Origin: Paraburkholderia sp. LEh10
GTDB lineage: Bacteria; Pseudomonadota; Gammaproteobacteria; Burkholderiales; Burkholderiaceae
Length of the DNA stretch: 64,000 bases
Assembly (NCBI RefSeq): GCF_017814945.1
Contig: NZ_JAGIPX010000001.1
Coordinates: forward strand, 62,001 to 126,000
Direction: 5' to 3'
The notes below the pieces were generated by a model. It saw only the letters and a list, made by a program, of their open reading frames with translations. It was not told where the DNA came from and ran no database searches. The stretch's first letter is position 1, and the number at the start of each line of letters is the position of its first letter. Both the position numbers and the translations under genes were made by a program. Positions 1-10,596 of this stretch are shown one piece after another.

Positions 1-81
1 AAAGGCGTCCTGCTCTGGATCGGCTGGCTGGCAACGGCGGTGATGGGCCTCGCTGCAATTGGCATGTTCTGGCCGACCTGA
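1..81 (+). CDS. C-terminal end of a membrane transporter, probably NRAMP-type divalent metal transporter (partial)
   Basis: The window opens inside a reading frame that stops with TGA at 79-81. The 26 visible residues form one hydrophobic helix containing GWLATAVMG and ending IGMFWPT, which resembles the last transmembrane helix of NRAMP/MntH-type Mn2+/Fe2+ importers. The rest of the gene is outside the window, so the family call rests only on this short tail. The truncated CDF metal-exporter relic directly downstream fits a metal-transport neighbourhood but does not prove it. Confidence 0.4.
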   Translation, partial: KGVLLWIGWLATAVMGLAAIGMFWPT

Positions 82-110
82 ACTCTACGGCAAGCGAGGA
101 TGGCAGCGCG

Positions 111-353
111 ATGAAGGTCGGCCGAAGAAAGTGCGCCTCGGTAACGCTGCGCGCGATCTATTACGCGCTCGCATCCAACGTTACCGCCGCCGCCTGCGAA
201 TACGTCGTCGCGTTGCTGACCCATGCGGGCGCCGCTCTCGCCGAAGCAATCCATTCGAGTGCCGACTGCCTCAACCAGCTGATCATGCTGTATGGCCATC
301 GCCGCGCTCGCGCACAGCCCGACGAGCAGCATTCGTTTGGCTTTGGCCGCGAA
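111..353 (+). pseudogene. Truncated cation diffusion facilitator (CDF) transporter relic
   Basis: The frame from the ATG at 111 reads like the first 80 residues of a CDF-family Zn2+/Co2+/Fe2+ exporter: a first helix (AIYYALASNVTAAACEYVVA), then AGAALAEAIHSSADCLNQL, which carries the conserved metal-site region of helix 2 (family pattern S.A.LSEAIHS..D..NQ), then YGHRRA and FGFGRE. After FGFGRE the similarity stops abruptly and the frame becomes low-complexity and arginine-rich, where a real CDF would continue with four more helices and a cytoplasmic domain. It is therefore a 3'-truncated remnant. It starts 29 bp after the upstream transporter stop, suggesting it once formed a metal-transport pair with it. 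Confidence 0.75.
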
Positions 354-533
354 GGGGGAGCGTTACGATGCCGACGCATCGCAGCACCATCCGCTGCATC
401 CACCGCTACTGCCCCGCTCCCGTATGACCGATTGACCTGTAGTTCGACCACTGCTCGACGCGATCGCAAGACGATGGGGGCGCGTCGCATCGTCCACTAT
501 GCAACGCGCGACAGTCCGCGAAGGTGGCCCTCC

Positions 534-554
534 ATATAGATGACATATCAACCG
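534..554 (+). repeat. Imperfect direct repeat (copy 1; copy 2 at 972-992)
   Basis: ATATAGATGACATATCAACCG at 534-554 (only its core GACATATCAACCG is quoted as strongest) matches 972-992 at 18 of 21 positions, in the same orientation. Copy 1 lies about 75 bp before the small winged-helix gene at 630; copy 2 lies just past the stop of the minus-strand binding-protein gene. The pair brackets a block of about 440 bp. Its role is unknown; operators for the bracketed regulator or ends of an inserted segment are both possible. Confidence 0.4.
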
Positions 555-629
555 CTGTGACAAAATGCTCCATGGTTCGCATGTCCATCGCACGTTACAG
601 TTTCATTACAGAATTGGTTGGAGGGCAAC

Positions 630-851
630 ATGTCGGACGAACATCTCATCGCTCCGCTGGACGGGCGGCTCATTGACCTGATGGCTGATGGCAAGGAATG
701 GACCACGAAGCTTCTCGCCGAAGCCTTGGGGACGTCCAGAAACAGCGTCGGGCGTGCACTTTCGACGCTTGCGGCCGAAGGAAAATTGAGGATAGTCCAG
801 GTCAAGTCTGCTGGTTGCGGGCCGCGCCCGTTCAAACATGAGCAGGCCTAG
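630..851 (+). CDS. Small winged-helix-like protein (73 aa)
   Basis: The chosen ATG at 630 is preceded by TTGGAGGGC (Shine-Dalgarno at 619-625), which is why it is preferred over the TTG at 618. The 73-residue protein begins MSDEHLIAPLDG and contains LLAEALGTSRNSVGRALSTL followed by AAEGKLRIVQVK. That is the shape of a helix-turn-helix with recognition helix SRNSVGRALSTL and a beta-wing, similar to MarR/FaeA-like small wHTH proteins or phage-type regulators. It has no ligand or dimerisation domain. It stands alone between a transporter relic and a convergent operon; its target is unknown. Confidence 0.6.
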   Translation: MSDEHLIAPLDGRLIDLMADGKEWTTKLLAEALGTSRNSVGRALSTLAAEGKLRIVQVKSAGCGPRPFKHEQA

Positions 852-992
852 CGCAGGGAACAGGTTCAGCCGAAAAACCGCTACTCGGACCGGTTCCGGA
901 CCGTCCGGACGGCGCGATTTAAGCAGACAATTGGCGACAGATGAACGCATACAAACAGCTTGCATCGCCCTATATAGTAGACATGTCAACCG

Positions 993-1868
993 TTACAGAT
1001 GCAGCCAGTACATGTCGGGAATCGCACGGTCCTCGTCGGACAGGAACGGATTGTCCAGACGGATGATTCTCCGGCCGCTCAGATTCGCGCGCTTCAGCGC
1101 ATTCTGGATATACGGATGCGTGTTGAACAGGTTTAGATACGAGCCGTCGCGCCACGCCGCCGCAAAGCCTCGCGCGATCGTCGCCGCGAGCCTTTCGTGA
1201 TGCGCCGACACATAGAACAGAAAGTCCGAGCGATACGCGAGCAGCAAACGGTTCTCGACGGCCAGGCCCGGCTCCGTCTCCTTGCGCGATTCGACCTCCG
1301 GGTAAGCCTCGATCACGCCGCGCGGAAAATAGTCGACGCGCTTGCCTTCCACCATCTTGAAGATCGTCTCGTACGTCGACGGCGTCTGCACGACGAGGCC
1401 CGCGTTGCGCATGATCTCCGTATCGATCCAGCCGAGCCCCTGCACGCCCGTCATCGAGCGCAGATCGTCGAGCGTTTCGATCCTGTCGAAATCGGGCTGC
1501 CGGTCCTGTCGGATGATGAACACGCGATACCCGATCAGCCCGCGATGAATCGGAATATGCACGACGTTCAGGCCGCGCTCGGCCTGCGCCTCCATGCTCG
1601 TCCAGTGCAGATTGATGGTGGTGCCGTTGGCGAGTTCGGCGAGCGCGCGACCGCGCTCCATCACGACTTCGAGCTGACGCGCCGAGTACGACGCGTTGGC
1701 CGCTTTCATCGCCAGATCGAGCGTCGCGAGCGCGAATGCCGCGTGCACATCCCTGCCCGGCCTGATCTGCGGATAGACGATATCGAAGTGTTCGCCCGGT
1801 GCGGCTCGCGCGGCGAGCGCCGCGCCCGCGGCACTCGCCGCGGCGAATATGAAACGCCTGCGATGCAT
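993..1868 (-). CDS. Periplasmic solute-binding protein family 3-like, putative sensory accessory protein
   Basis: About 291 residues from the ATG at 1868 (a TTG at 1883 would add five). The N-terminus MHRRRFIFAAASAAGAAL is a Tat/Sec-like signal peptide ending near AARAAP. The mature part reads like a type-2 periplasmic binding fold (SBP_bac_3 group): an early strand with FDIVYP, GYRVFIIRQ, a Thr-Leu-Asp-Asp-Leu segment (ETLDDLRSMTG) typical of the hinge, and the terminal YWLHL. There is no permease or ATPase nearby. Instead it follows, on the same strand and about 190 bp after, three sensory genes, so it may present a ligand to the hybrid kinase rather than feed a transporter. That role is inference. 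Confidence 0.6.
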   Translation of the reverse strand: MHRRRFIFAAASAAGAALAARAAPGEHFDIVYPQIRPGRDVHAAFALATLDLAMKAANASYSARQLEVVMERGRALAELANGTTINLHWTSMEAQAERGLNVVHIPIHRGLIGYRVFIIRQDRQPDFDRIETLDDLRSMTGVQGLGWIDTEIMRNAGLVVQTPSTYETIFKMVEGKRVDYFPRGVIEAYPEVESRKETEPGLAVENRLLLAYRSDFLFYVSAHHERLAATIARGFAAAWRDGSYLNLFNTHPYIQNALKRANLSGRRIIRLDNPFLSDEDRAIPDMYWLHL

Positions 1869-2055
1869 AGATGCGTGTGACAAATACAGGAACGACAGGA
1901 ACGTGCGGGGCGCTCGCGCACTGTCGCGCCTGAGCAGATCGTGTCACGGACCGCGCCGGCATCGACATTCGGATAAACCCGCTGACATATTGCGATCGCA
2001 ATACTTTCGCGAAGCATTCAGGCACGCTGCGCATGTGCAGCGCGCGCTGACGCGT

Positions 2056-2684
2056 CTATTCGACGATCAGTCCATGCCGGATCGCGTAACGGATCACCTC
2101 GGCGTTGTTGGCAAGGCCGAGCTTTTGCATCAGCCGCATCTTGTGCGTGCTGATCGTCTTCGCGCTGAGCGCGCAGATGTCGGCGATCTCGTTGATACTC
2201 CTGCCAGCAGCGAGCATCTGCAACACCTGAAATTCGCGGTCGGACAGTACTTCGTGCGGCGGCATGTCGCCGCGGTGCGTCTCGAACACCATCGCATCGA
2301 CGAGCTTCGGATCGATGAAACGCCCGCCGTCCGCGAGCTTGCGGATCGCCGCGAGCAGCACATCGGGATCGCTGTCTTTCGTCAGATAGCCCGTCGCGCC
2401 CGCACGCAGCGCGCGCGATGCGACCTGCGCCTCGTCGTGGATGCTCAGCACCAGCACGGGTAGCGCGGGTTGTTCGGCTCGCACGCGGCGAATCAGATCG
2501 ACGCCGCTGATGCCCGGCATCGTCATGTCGAGCAGAAGGAGATCGACCGCGCAACTGCGCAGCTTGTCGACGACTTCCGAGCCTTGCGCCGCTTCCGCCG
2601 CGACGATCATGTCGTTCGTCGTCGCGATGATCTGCTTGAGTCCGCCGCGGACGATCGCGTGGTCGTCGGCAATGAGTATCCTGA

Positions 2685-2688
<4 letters not shown>
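2056..2688 (-). CDS. NarL/LuxR-type response regulator
   Basis: The 210-residue protein has an N-terminal receiver with acidic pair D8-D9, phospho-acceptor D54 (LLLLDMTMPG), switch residue S82 and lysine K104 (GYLTKD). A LuxR/GerE helix-turn-helix follows from about residue 145 (LSDREFQVLQML through KTISTHKMRLMQKLGL). It should bind DNA as the transcriptional output of the kinases encoded upstream. Its ATG overlaps the TGA of the preceding kinase gene (ATGA at 2685-2688), indicating translational coupling and a cognate pair. Confidence 0.9.
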
Positions 2689-4306
<1,618 letters not shown>

Positions 4307-4310
<4 letters not shown>

Positions 4311-6469
4311 GACGCCGTGTTCCCTTCGAGATACCGCTCCACCAGCTGCAAAATCGCCTTCGACTGATACCCGCGCGCGAGCTGATGCAGCCGCGCGGCG
4401 AACGCGGCGTGCGGCGGGTCGCTGGCCGCGATCCGCTCGGCCCATTGCGCGATGCCGCTCATGTTGCCGTCGCGGGCGAGCCGGTGCAGCTCGCTCATCG
4501 CTTCGGCGGGCATGCTGGCCGGGCAGGCCGCCAGCGTATCCAATGCAGCGTCCCGCTGCACGACGGCACGAATCCATTCGATGCCGAGCAGCTCGCCGAT
4601 GCGCGCCAGCAGAACGTCGAAGTCGACGGGCTTGGTGATGAACGCATTCGCGCCCGCTTCGAGGCTTCTTGCACCATCCACGCCGAACGGCGACGCCGAG
4701 ATGGCGATGATGGGCGTGTGCACGAACTGCGGCATCGCGCGCAAACTGCGCGTCACGTCGAGACCGCCGATGCCGGGCATCACGATGTCAGTGAGAATGA
4801 GATCGGGACTTTCCGCCTGCGCAATCGCGATGCCGTCGGCGCCGCTCGCCGCTTCCGTGGCCGTGAAGCCGATCCGTGCCAGCAGTTCGATGATGACGGT
4901 GCGGTTGATCTGCACGTCGTCAATGACGAGCACCTTGCGGCGCGGGCCTTCGTAGCCCGTGACGATCGCGGCGGCGCGTGTCGCGGGCGAAATGCACGGT
5001 TCGACGAGCGCGGGCGGCAGTTCGAACCAGAACACGCTGCCGCGCCCGGCTTCGCTCTCGACCTTCACCTCACCGCCCATCGCGCGCACCAACTGGCGGC
5101 TGATCGCGAGACCGAGCCCCGTGCCGCCCGCGCGGCGTTCCGCGCCGCCGGCCTGTTCGAACGGCATGAAGATTGTCTCGTGATACTCGGCGGGAATGCC
5201 GATGCCCGTGTCGTGCACCTCGAAGCGGACCGCACCGCTTGCGCCGCGTTCGATGAGCAGGCGCACCCCGCCGCCATCCGTGAACTTCACCGCGTTCGAC
5301 AGCAGATTCAGCAGCACCTGGCGCAGGCGGTGTTCGTCGGCGCGCACACCGCACGGCGCGTCGGCGGCGACGCTGCACTCGAACGCGAGCCGCCGCTGCT
5401 GCGCCTTCACGCCGATGATCTCGCGGATCGTATCGACGAGTCCCGCGAGCGGCACGTCGCAAATCTCGATGCGCAGCTTGCCCGCTTCGACCTTGGCGAA
5501 ATCGAGTGTCTCGTCGATCAGCGACAACAGATGCTCGCCGCTTTGCTGAATCACGGCCACGCCGTCGCGCTGCCGCAGACTCAGCGTGTCGTCGCGTCCG
5601 AGAATCTGCGCGTAGCCAAGAATGCCGTTGAGCGGCGTGCGCAATTCGTGGCTCAGGTTCGCGAGGAATTCGCCTTTCGCGCGATTGGCCGCTTCCGCCA
5701 TGCGCCGCGCTTCGCGCTCGACGGCCGCTTCGCGTTCGTCGAGATACGCGCGATGCAGCCGCATTCCCATGGCGTTGAATGCCGACACCACGCGATCAAG
5801 TTCGTCCGGCTCGCGCGGCGGCTCGCGCTGCAGCGCGAATGGACGCGGCGGCTCGCGAAAATCGTAGTCGCTCACGCTGCGCGCGATCGCCGCGAGATGC
5901 CGCGTCACGAGCCGCGACAGGATGTAAAACGTGAACAGCGCGACGAGAAAGGTATTGGCGCCCTGGCTCACGAGAATCACGAGCGCGGTGCGTGTGAGAT
6001 CGTGATAGAGATTGGCGAGCGTCGCTTCGACATACAGCGTGCCGATCTGCTCGACCCTGTCCTGCACGCGGTACATGATCGGAAACTCGCGCGCGACTCT
6101 CATGCCGGACATGCGCTCGCGCTCGCCCACGCTCACCACCATTGACGAACTGACGGGCGGCAGTTCGCGCACTTCGGCGGCGCGGATATCGTGCAGGCGC
6201 AGCATGCCTTCGAGTTCGAGTTTCAGCTGCGGCTGGTCGAGGCGCCACAGCGCTTCGCCGAGGCTGTCGCGGTAGCTGCCGTCGATATCGACGAGGCGGT
6301 TCTGGATCTGCTCGAAGCCGCGTTCGTAGTCGCGCAACAGCTGCACCGCAGTGAGGATCAGCGTGATCGCGCAGCTGAAGGCGAGCACCGTCCCGAGCAG
6401 CCGCAGCACCACGCTGCGCCGCACGTAACGGAGCCCGCTCCACCATGCGTCGAACCTGTCGAGAGCCAT
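4307..6469 (-). CDS. Membrane hybrid sensor histidine kinase
   Basis: 720 residues. TM1 lies at about 19-43, a periplasmic loop of about 120 residues follows, TM2 is at about 160-185, then HAMP (about 185-240). HisKA has the H-box NLSHELRTPLN with H274; HATPase_c spans about 380-485 with NLLSNAVKF, DTGIGIP and GGTGLGLA. A receiver domain occupies about 511-630 with phospho-acceptor D561 (LILTDIVMPG) and a lysine in ITKPVD. About 80 residues follow, without a clear HPt phospho-histidine. It is the first gene of the sensory operon. The periplasmic domain is not recognised, so the signal is unknown; the binding protein encoded downstream is a candidate partner. Confidence 0.9.
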
Positions 6470-6566
6470 ATCACCCCGCGAGTGCCGCCGTCCTGATTGT
6501 CCTATTCTGCACTCGATGCCAAAGACCGGTCTACCGCGCCCACACTGCGTTTCAAACGTCCGATCA

Positions 6567-6932
6567 TTACCCGATCGTCTCCGGCACTTCGCCGGGCGCC
6601 GTCAGCCTGACCGTGCGCGCCGGCCGCCCGAGCAGCTCGTCGATCAGCGCGGCCATTTCGCACAACGCGTGAAAGGCCTCGTCGCCGAGTTGATCGCCGT
6701 GATAGCGCTGCAAATCGCGCATCGTTTCGCCAAGACGCCGCATCGCGGCGGGCGTGCTGCCGATCATCGGCCAGCAATGCATCAGATACGCGAGCGCGGT
6801 GACGCTGCGCGTGTCGCACCATGTATCGAACAGCCGCAGACAGAGCGAGTTGACCCGCTCGACGGTGCTTTCACGCTCGGACGGATAGGCAATCATGACG
6901 CGTCGGCTCGGCAGTGCGTTTCGATGGCCCAT
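6567..6932 (-). CDS. Hypothetical protein
   Basis: A minus-strand frame of up to 121 residues; an internal ATG at 6896 (MIAYPSERES) is an equally good start, and neither has a clear ribosome-binding site. The protein is helical, soluble and rich in Leu/Arg/Trp (SLCLRLFDTWCD, LAYLMHCWPMIG, ALIDELLGR), with no signal peptide or recognised motif. It lies upstream of the hybrid kinase on the same strand, about 100 bp away, so it could belong to that transcript. I do not recognise the family. Confidence 0.5.
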   Translation of the reverse strand: MGHRNALPSRRVMIAYPSERESTVERVNSLCLRLFDTWCDTRSVTALAYLMHCWPMIGSTPAAMRRLGETMRDLQRYHGDQLGDEAFHALCEMAALIDELLGRPARTVRLTAPGEVPETIG

Positions 6933-7208
6933 GATCCGCGAGGCGATGGTGTATCGCAGTCAGTGCAGGCTGGAAAATCCGCGTGCGAGATCCTGATTCA
7001 CGTGTCAGGAAATCCTTAACCGGGTTCGCACGTCCCAACCCGCTGGCGATGCGTGAAAACCCTTGTATGCCGCTGCTAAACGCGCTTTCGGCCAGGGAAA
7101 TCCTGACGCTTCAAATCAGCGCTTCCTGAATGCACATTCCGCCGCCGCCGATTGGTGGTGCATCGCGTTACCCCTAGCATCGGGTCATCGGTCATCGAGG
7201 GGACACGC

Positions 7209-7457
7209 ATGGCGGCGGGCAACAGATCACTTCGCTTTCAGGTCGAGAAACTGGTGGGCTCGACGCGCGGCCAGACGGCGCGCGTGCGTCTGCGGGAGCG
7301 CTCGAGAACGGCTGGCACCTGCCGCGTCTGCATCGAGTTCGAACGGCCGGCCGGGTCGTTCTCGCTGTTCTTCTTTCGCCATGCCGACGGGACATGGCAC
7401 GTGTTTCCGCCGGACCGGCGCCGTCCGGAGATGGGCACGAGCCGCATCGCTGCCTGA
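7209..7457 (+). CDS. Small hypothetical basic protein
   Basis: The ATG at 7209 follows GAGGGGAC, a good Shine-Dalgarno. It encodes 82 residues that are rich in arginine and aromatic residues (FQVEKLVGSTRGQTARVRLR, SFSLFFFRHADGTWHVFPPD), suggesting a small beta-rich soluble protein. No known family is recognised. It is the first of three small co-directional genes (7209, 7516, 7736) that are each preceded by a purine-rich site and are probably co-transcribed. Confidence 0.5.
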   Translation: MAAGNRSLRFQVEKLVGSTRGQTARVRLRERSRTAGTCRVCIEFERPAGSFSLFFFRHADGTWHVFPPDRRRPEMGTSRIAA

Positions 7458-7515
7458 CCGGTCCGCGCAACGGCGTCCGTCCGGTTCGCGACACAGCATC
7501 AGATGGGAGACGCAC

Positions 7516-7725
7516 ATGATTGACGACGCTTCGAACGCACTGCCGCAGGATGTGATCGATTTACGCGCATGGATCAGCGACTGGTACGACCATGCGTTCA
7601 AGGTGGGCTTCGTGCGCCCGCCCTTCACGCTCGACGAAGCGATCGCCGACCGGCTCGAAGGCTATTTCAAGGCCGGGCTGACACCTGTCGAGGGCGCGAT
7701 CGCGTTCTTCGGCACCGTGCACTGA
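7516..7725 (+). CDS. Small hypothetical protein (69 aa)
   Basis: The ATG at 7516 is preceded by GGGAGACG. The 69-residue acidic protein starts MIDDASNALPQDVIDLRAW and contains FVRPPFTLDEAIADRLEGYF. It looks like a compact all-helical cytosolic protein with no signal peptide or catalytic motif. It ends 10 bp before the next ATG, so the two are likely co-translated. Function unknown. Confidence 0.55.
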   Translation: MIDDASNALPQDVIDLRAWISDWYDHAFKVGFVRPPFTLDEAIADRLEGYFKAGLTPVEGAIAFFGTVH

Positions 7726-7735
7726 GAGGCCTCGC

Positions 7736-8011
7736 ATGAAATTCGAAGCATTCGATTCGCGTTTGTCGCAGATGCTGCGGGCGATGCCGGCAGCCACGAT
7801 CGCCGAACTGACGGACGGCATGATCGCGTGGTGGAACGGCGCGCGCGTGGTCTATGCGTGGGTCGGCGACGACGCGCACGACGCAGCACACGACACCGCG
7901 GGCGTCCGTGAACTCGATCTTGCCGACGACTGGGGCCAGTTTCACGACCGGCTCGCGGCATGGATCGATGAACCGCGTTTCAGCATGCGGCTCGAGCCAC
8001 TCGAACGCTGA
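7736..8011 (+). CDS. Hypothetical protein (91 aa)
   Basis: A 91-residue acidic protein beginning MKFEAFDSRLSQML, preceded by GAGAGG. It is rich in Asp, His and Trp (YAWVGDDAHDAAHD, LADDWGQFHDRLAAW). The Asp/His-rich middle could bind metal, but no established motif is present. It is the last gene of the small three-gene run and ends about 50 bp before the convergent universal stress protein gene. Function unknown. Confidence 0.55.
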   Translation: MKFEAFDSRLSQMLRAMPAATIAELTDGMIAWWNGARVVYAWVGDDAHDAAHDTAGVRELDLADDWGQFHDRLAAWIDEPRFSMRLEPLER

Positions 8012-8060
8012 TGCAATACCGCCTCGACGGACGCGTGACGTTGCCGGTTCGAAGCAGGCT

Positions 8061-8564
8061 TCAAACGAACGGCATTTCATCGGCCGCGTGCTGCCCGCTC
8101 TTTGCCTGACGCTTCTTCACCGTCGACGGATCGCGCACGATGGTCACCGCGCACGGCGCACAGGCGAGCACCTGACGCGCCACCGAGCCGGTCAGCCAGC
8201 GGTCGAACGGCATAGGGCCGCGATGGCCCACGACGAGATGATCGATTTCATGCTGCTCTGCGTACAGCACGATCTCCTTCGCCGGCTGGCCGATCACGCA
8301 ATCGAACTGAGGGTATTTGTTCAGCGACGCGGGCTTGGCCTCGATATCGTCGAGCACCTCGGTTGCATCGCGCATTTCGTAATCGACCATTTCCTTTCTT
8401 TCGAGTCCGATCGCGCCCCAGCCGGGCGCGCGCGCCACGACGAGCACGTGCAGGCGCGCCTCGAAGCGCTTCGCCAGATCGGCGGCGAATGTCGCCGCGT
8501 GACGCGCGGACGGCGCCACTCGCGAAGACCGGCTGGCGCGCCGCAGCAGGATCGTCCTAGCCAT
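8061..8564 (-). CDS. Universal stress protein (UspA family)
   Basis: The 167-residue product ends with the ATP-binding signature of ATP-type USPs: a Gly-x2-Gly-x9-Gly-Ser pattern in VVGHRGPMPFDRWLTGSVA, followed by VLACAPCAVTIVRD, the typical final strand. The middle contains ATFAADLAKRFEARLHVLVV, the usual first helix and second strand. The N-terminus (MARTILLRRASRSSRV) is odd: the conserved Asp after the first strand, usually PVDGS, is not evident, so nucleotide binding may be altered. It is divergent from the acetyltransferase gene, with only about 50 bp between the two starts. A role in starvation or redox stress is usual for the family; this is not shown here. Confidence 0.75.
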   Translation of the reverse strand: MARTILLRRASRSSRVAPSARHAATFAADLAKRFEARLHVLVVARAPGWGAIGLERKEMVDYEMRDATEVLDDIEAKPASLNKYPQFDCVIGQPAKEIVLYAEQHEIDHLVVGHRGPMPFDRWLTGSVARQVLACAPCAVTIVRDPSTVKKRQAKSGQHAADEMPFV

Positions 8565-8616
8565 CGCGCGACCCGCATGACAAAGTGACGGGCGTATCCA
8601 GCCAGAGGAGCCTTTC

Positions 8617-9501
8617 GTGTCCGCGCCCCAACCTGTTCCGAAGCTCGCCCCCGTCACCTTCCGGCCCTTCACCGCCGACGACATCGCCGCCGCGCACGCA
8701 CTGTCGCTCGAGGTCAGCTGGCCGCATCGCGCGGACGACTGGCGCTTCGTCGCCGGCGTCGGCAGCGGCTTCGTTGCGCAGAGCGAAGACGGCGTCGTCG
8801 GCACGGCGCTGTGCTGGGCGTACGGCACGAGCGGCGCGTCGCTCGGCATGGTGATCGTCGCGCCGGATCAGCAAGGGCGCGGCATCGGACGCGAACTGAT
8901 GGAACGGCTGCTCGAAGCGCTCGGCGGGCGGATCACCGTGCTGCACGCGACGCCCGCCGGTCAGCCGCTCTATGAAAAGCTCGGTTTCAAGGCGATCGGC
9001 ACGATCAATCAGCATCAGGCCGCCGACTTCCGCGTGCCGCCCATCACGCTGGCCTCCGGGGAGCGACTGCGTGCGCTGCAAGCCGCCGACACGCCGCGCC
9101 TGATCGAGCTCGCATCGCGCGCGGGCGGCCTCGACCGCAGCGTGCTGCTGCCCGCGCTGCTCGGCATCGCGGACGGCGTCGCGTTGATCCGCGACGACGA
9201 ACTGTCGGGCTTCGCGTTGCTGCGGCCCTTTGGACGCGGTCACGCCATCGGCCCCGTCGTCGCCCTGAACCGGCACGAAGAGTCCTTACGCCACGCGCAG
9301 GCGCTGATCGCGCATTGCCTTGCCGCGAACGCGGGCGCGTTCATCCGCATCGACACGCCCGGCGACAGCGGCCTCACGCGCTGGCTCGACGAACTCGGCC
9401 TCAAGCGCGTCGACACCGTCGTGAAGATGGCCCGCAACGGCGTGCCTGCAAGCGATCCTTCCGTCGCGCAGTTCGCTATCGTCAACCAGGCACTCGGTTA
9501 G
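8617..9501 (+). CDS. GNAT-family N-acetyltransferase (two-domain, YitH-like)
   Basis: A GTG start at 8617 follows AGAGGAG at good spacing. The 294-residue protein has an N-terminal GNAT domain with LGMVIVAPDQQGRGIGREL, holding the Q/R-x2-G-x-G/A acetyl-CoA loop, and LYEKLGFKAIG at the end of the fold. A second domain from about residue 155 (LRALQAADTPRLIELASRA) matches the C-terminal half of YitH-like acetyltransferases. Its substrate is unknown. A clear paralogue lies at 40750-41619 and shares short upstream sequence, so the two arose by duplication. Confidence 0.8.
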   Translation: MSAPQPVPKLAPVTFRPFTADDIAAAHALSLEVSWPHRADDWRFVAGVGSGFVAQSEDGVVGTALCWAYGTSGASLGMVIVAPDQQGRGIGRELMERLLEALGGRITVLHATPAGQPLYEKLGFKAIGTINQHQAADFRVPPITLASGERLRALQAADTPRLIELASRAGGLDRSVLLPALLGIADGVALIRDDELSGFALLRPFGRGHAIGPVVALNRHEESLRHAQALIAHCLAANAGAFIRIDTPGDSGLTRWLDELGLKRVDTVVKMARNGVPASDPSVAQFAIVNQALG

Positions 9502-9504
9502 AAC

Positions 9505-10431
9505 ATGACGCTTCTCTACAAGGCCGACCATGAGCGCGGCAAGCAATGGGCGCAACACTTCGCGCACAAGGCGCCCGACATTCCCTTTCGCCTGTGACCG
9601 GATATCGGCGACGCGGCGGCCGTCCGTTATCTCGCCGCCTGGCAGCCGCCCGACGACCCGGCGCGCACGCTGCCGAATCTCGAAGTGATCTTCTCGGTGG
9701 GCGCGGGCATCGATCAATTCGATCTGTCGCGCGTGCCGCCGCATATCGCCGTCGTGCGGATGATCGAGCCTGGCATCGTCGAAGGCATGGTCGAGTATGT
9801 GACGCAGGCTGTGCTCACCATCCATCGCGATCTGTTCGATTACGCGATCCAGCAGCGCGAGCGCGTCTGGCGCGAGATGCCCGTGCGCGCGGCGGCCACG
9901 CGACGCGTCGGCGTGCTGGGGCTCGGCATGCTGGGCACGGCCGTGCTCGAGCGGCTGCGGCTGTTCGGCTTTGCCTGCGCGGGCTGGAGCCGTTCGGCGC
10001 ACGCGCTCGAAGGCGTCGAGTGTCATGCGGGCATCGAAGCGCTCGATGCGTTTCTCGCCCGCACCGATATTCTCGTCTGCCTGCTGCCGCTCACCGATGC
10101 GACGCGCGGCCTGCTCGGCAAGGATCTGTTCGGCAAGCTGCCGAAAGGCGCGTCGTTGATCAATGTCGGGCGCGGCCCGCAGGTGAACCAGCAGGAGCTG
10201 CTCGACGCACTCGCTAGCGGCCAGTTGCAGAATGCGATTCTCGACGTGACCGATCCCGAGCCATTGCCCGGCTCGCACCCGTTCTGGACGCATCCGCGCG
10301 TGCGGATCACGCCGCATATCGCGAGCGCCACGCGGCCCGAGACGGCTGTCGATGTGGTGCTCGACAATATCCGCCGGCATCGCGACGGGCTGCCGATGCT
10401 CGGCGAGATCGACCGCCAGCGGGGCTATTGA
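9505..10431 (+). pseudogene. 2-hydroxyacid dehydrogenase (GhrA-like) interrupted by an in-frame TGA
   Basis: From the ATG at 9505 the frame reads MTLLYKADHERGKQW to PFRL, meets TGA at codon 31 (9595-9597), and continues in the same frame as PDIGDAAAVRYLAAW and a full D-isomer-specific 2-hydroxyacid dehydrogenase. It has the Rossmann loop GLGMLG, NVGRG, and the catalytic-region PHIASATRPETA. In relatives the interrupted position is tryptophan (FRxWPDIG), so one G-to-A change made TGG into TGA. The family reduces glyoxylate or hydroxypyruvate with NAD(P)H. Unless TGA is misread, or a shorter internal start gives an active protein, the gene is dead. It begins 3 bp after the acetyltransferase stop. 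Confidence 0.8.
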
Positions 10432-10453
10432 AGGCGCGAGCGCAACCTGCCCA

Positions 10454-10484
10454 GGCACGCGCAGCACAAAATGCTGCGCGTGCC
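10454..10484 (+). terminator. Terminator-like perfect hairpin
   Basis: A perfect 13-bp inverted repeat (GGCACGCGCAGCA / TGCTGCGCGTGCC) with a 5-nt CAAAA loop lies 22 bp after the dehydrogenase stop. No T-tract follows, so it is either a weak or protein-assisted terminator or an RNA-stabilising stem. It separates the dehydrogenase from the aminotransferase gene. Confidence 0.6.
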
Positions 10485-10596
10485 CCGCAAAAAGCCGCAT
10501 TTGCGCTTTTCCGCGAATTATTTGGCGCATCGGCCGATCAGGTTCTCTCAGTAGTATGGAACGGTCCGCAGCCCATTCCGAGAAGAGAACCGCACC

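Noticed and set aside
1197..1880. A 227-codon plus-strand frame opposite the binding-protein gene
   Set aside because: Arginine/histidine-rich shadow frame with no start context.
4385..6145. A 586-codon plus-strand frame opposite the hybrid kinase
   Set aside because: The kinase reads all its canonical boxes on the other strand; this frame has none.
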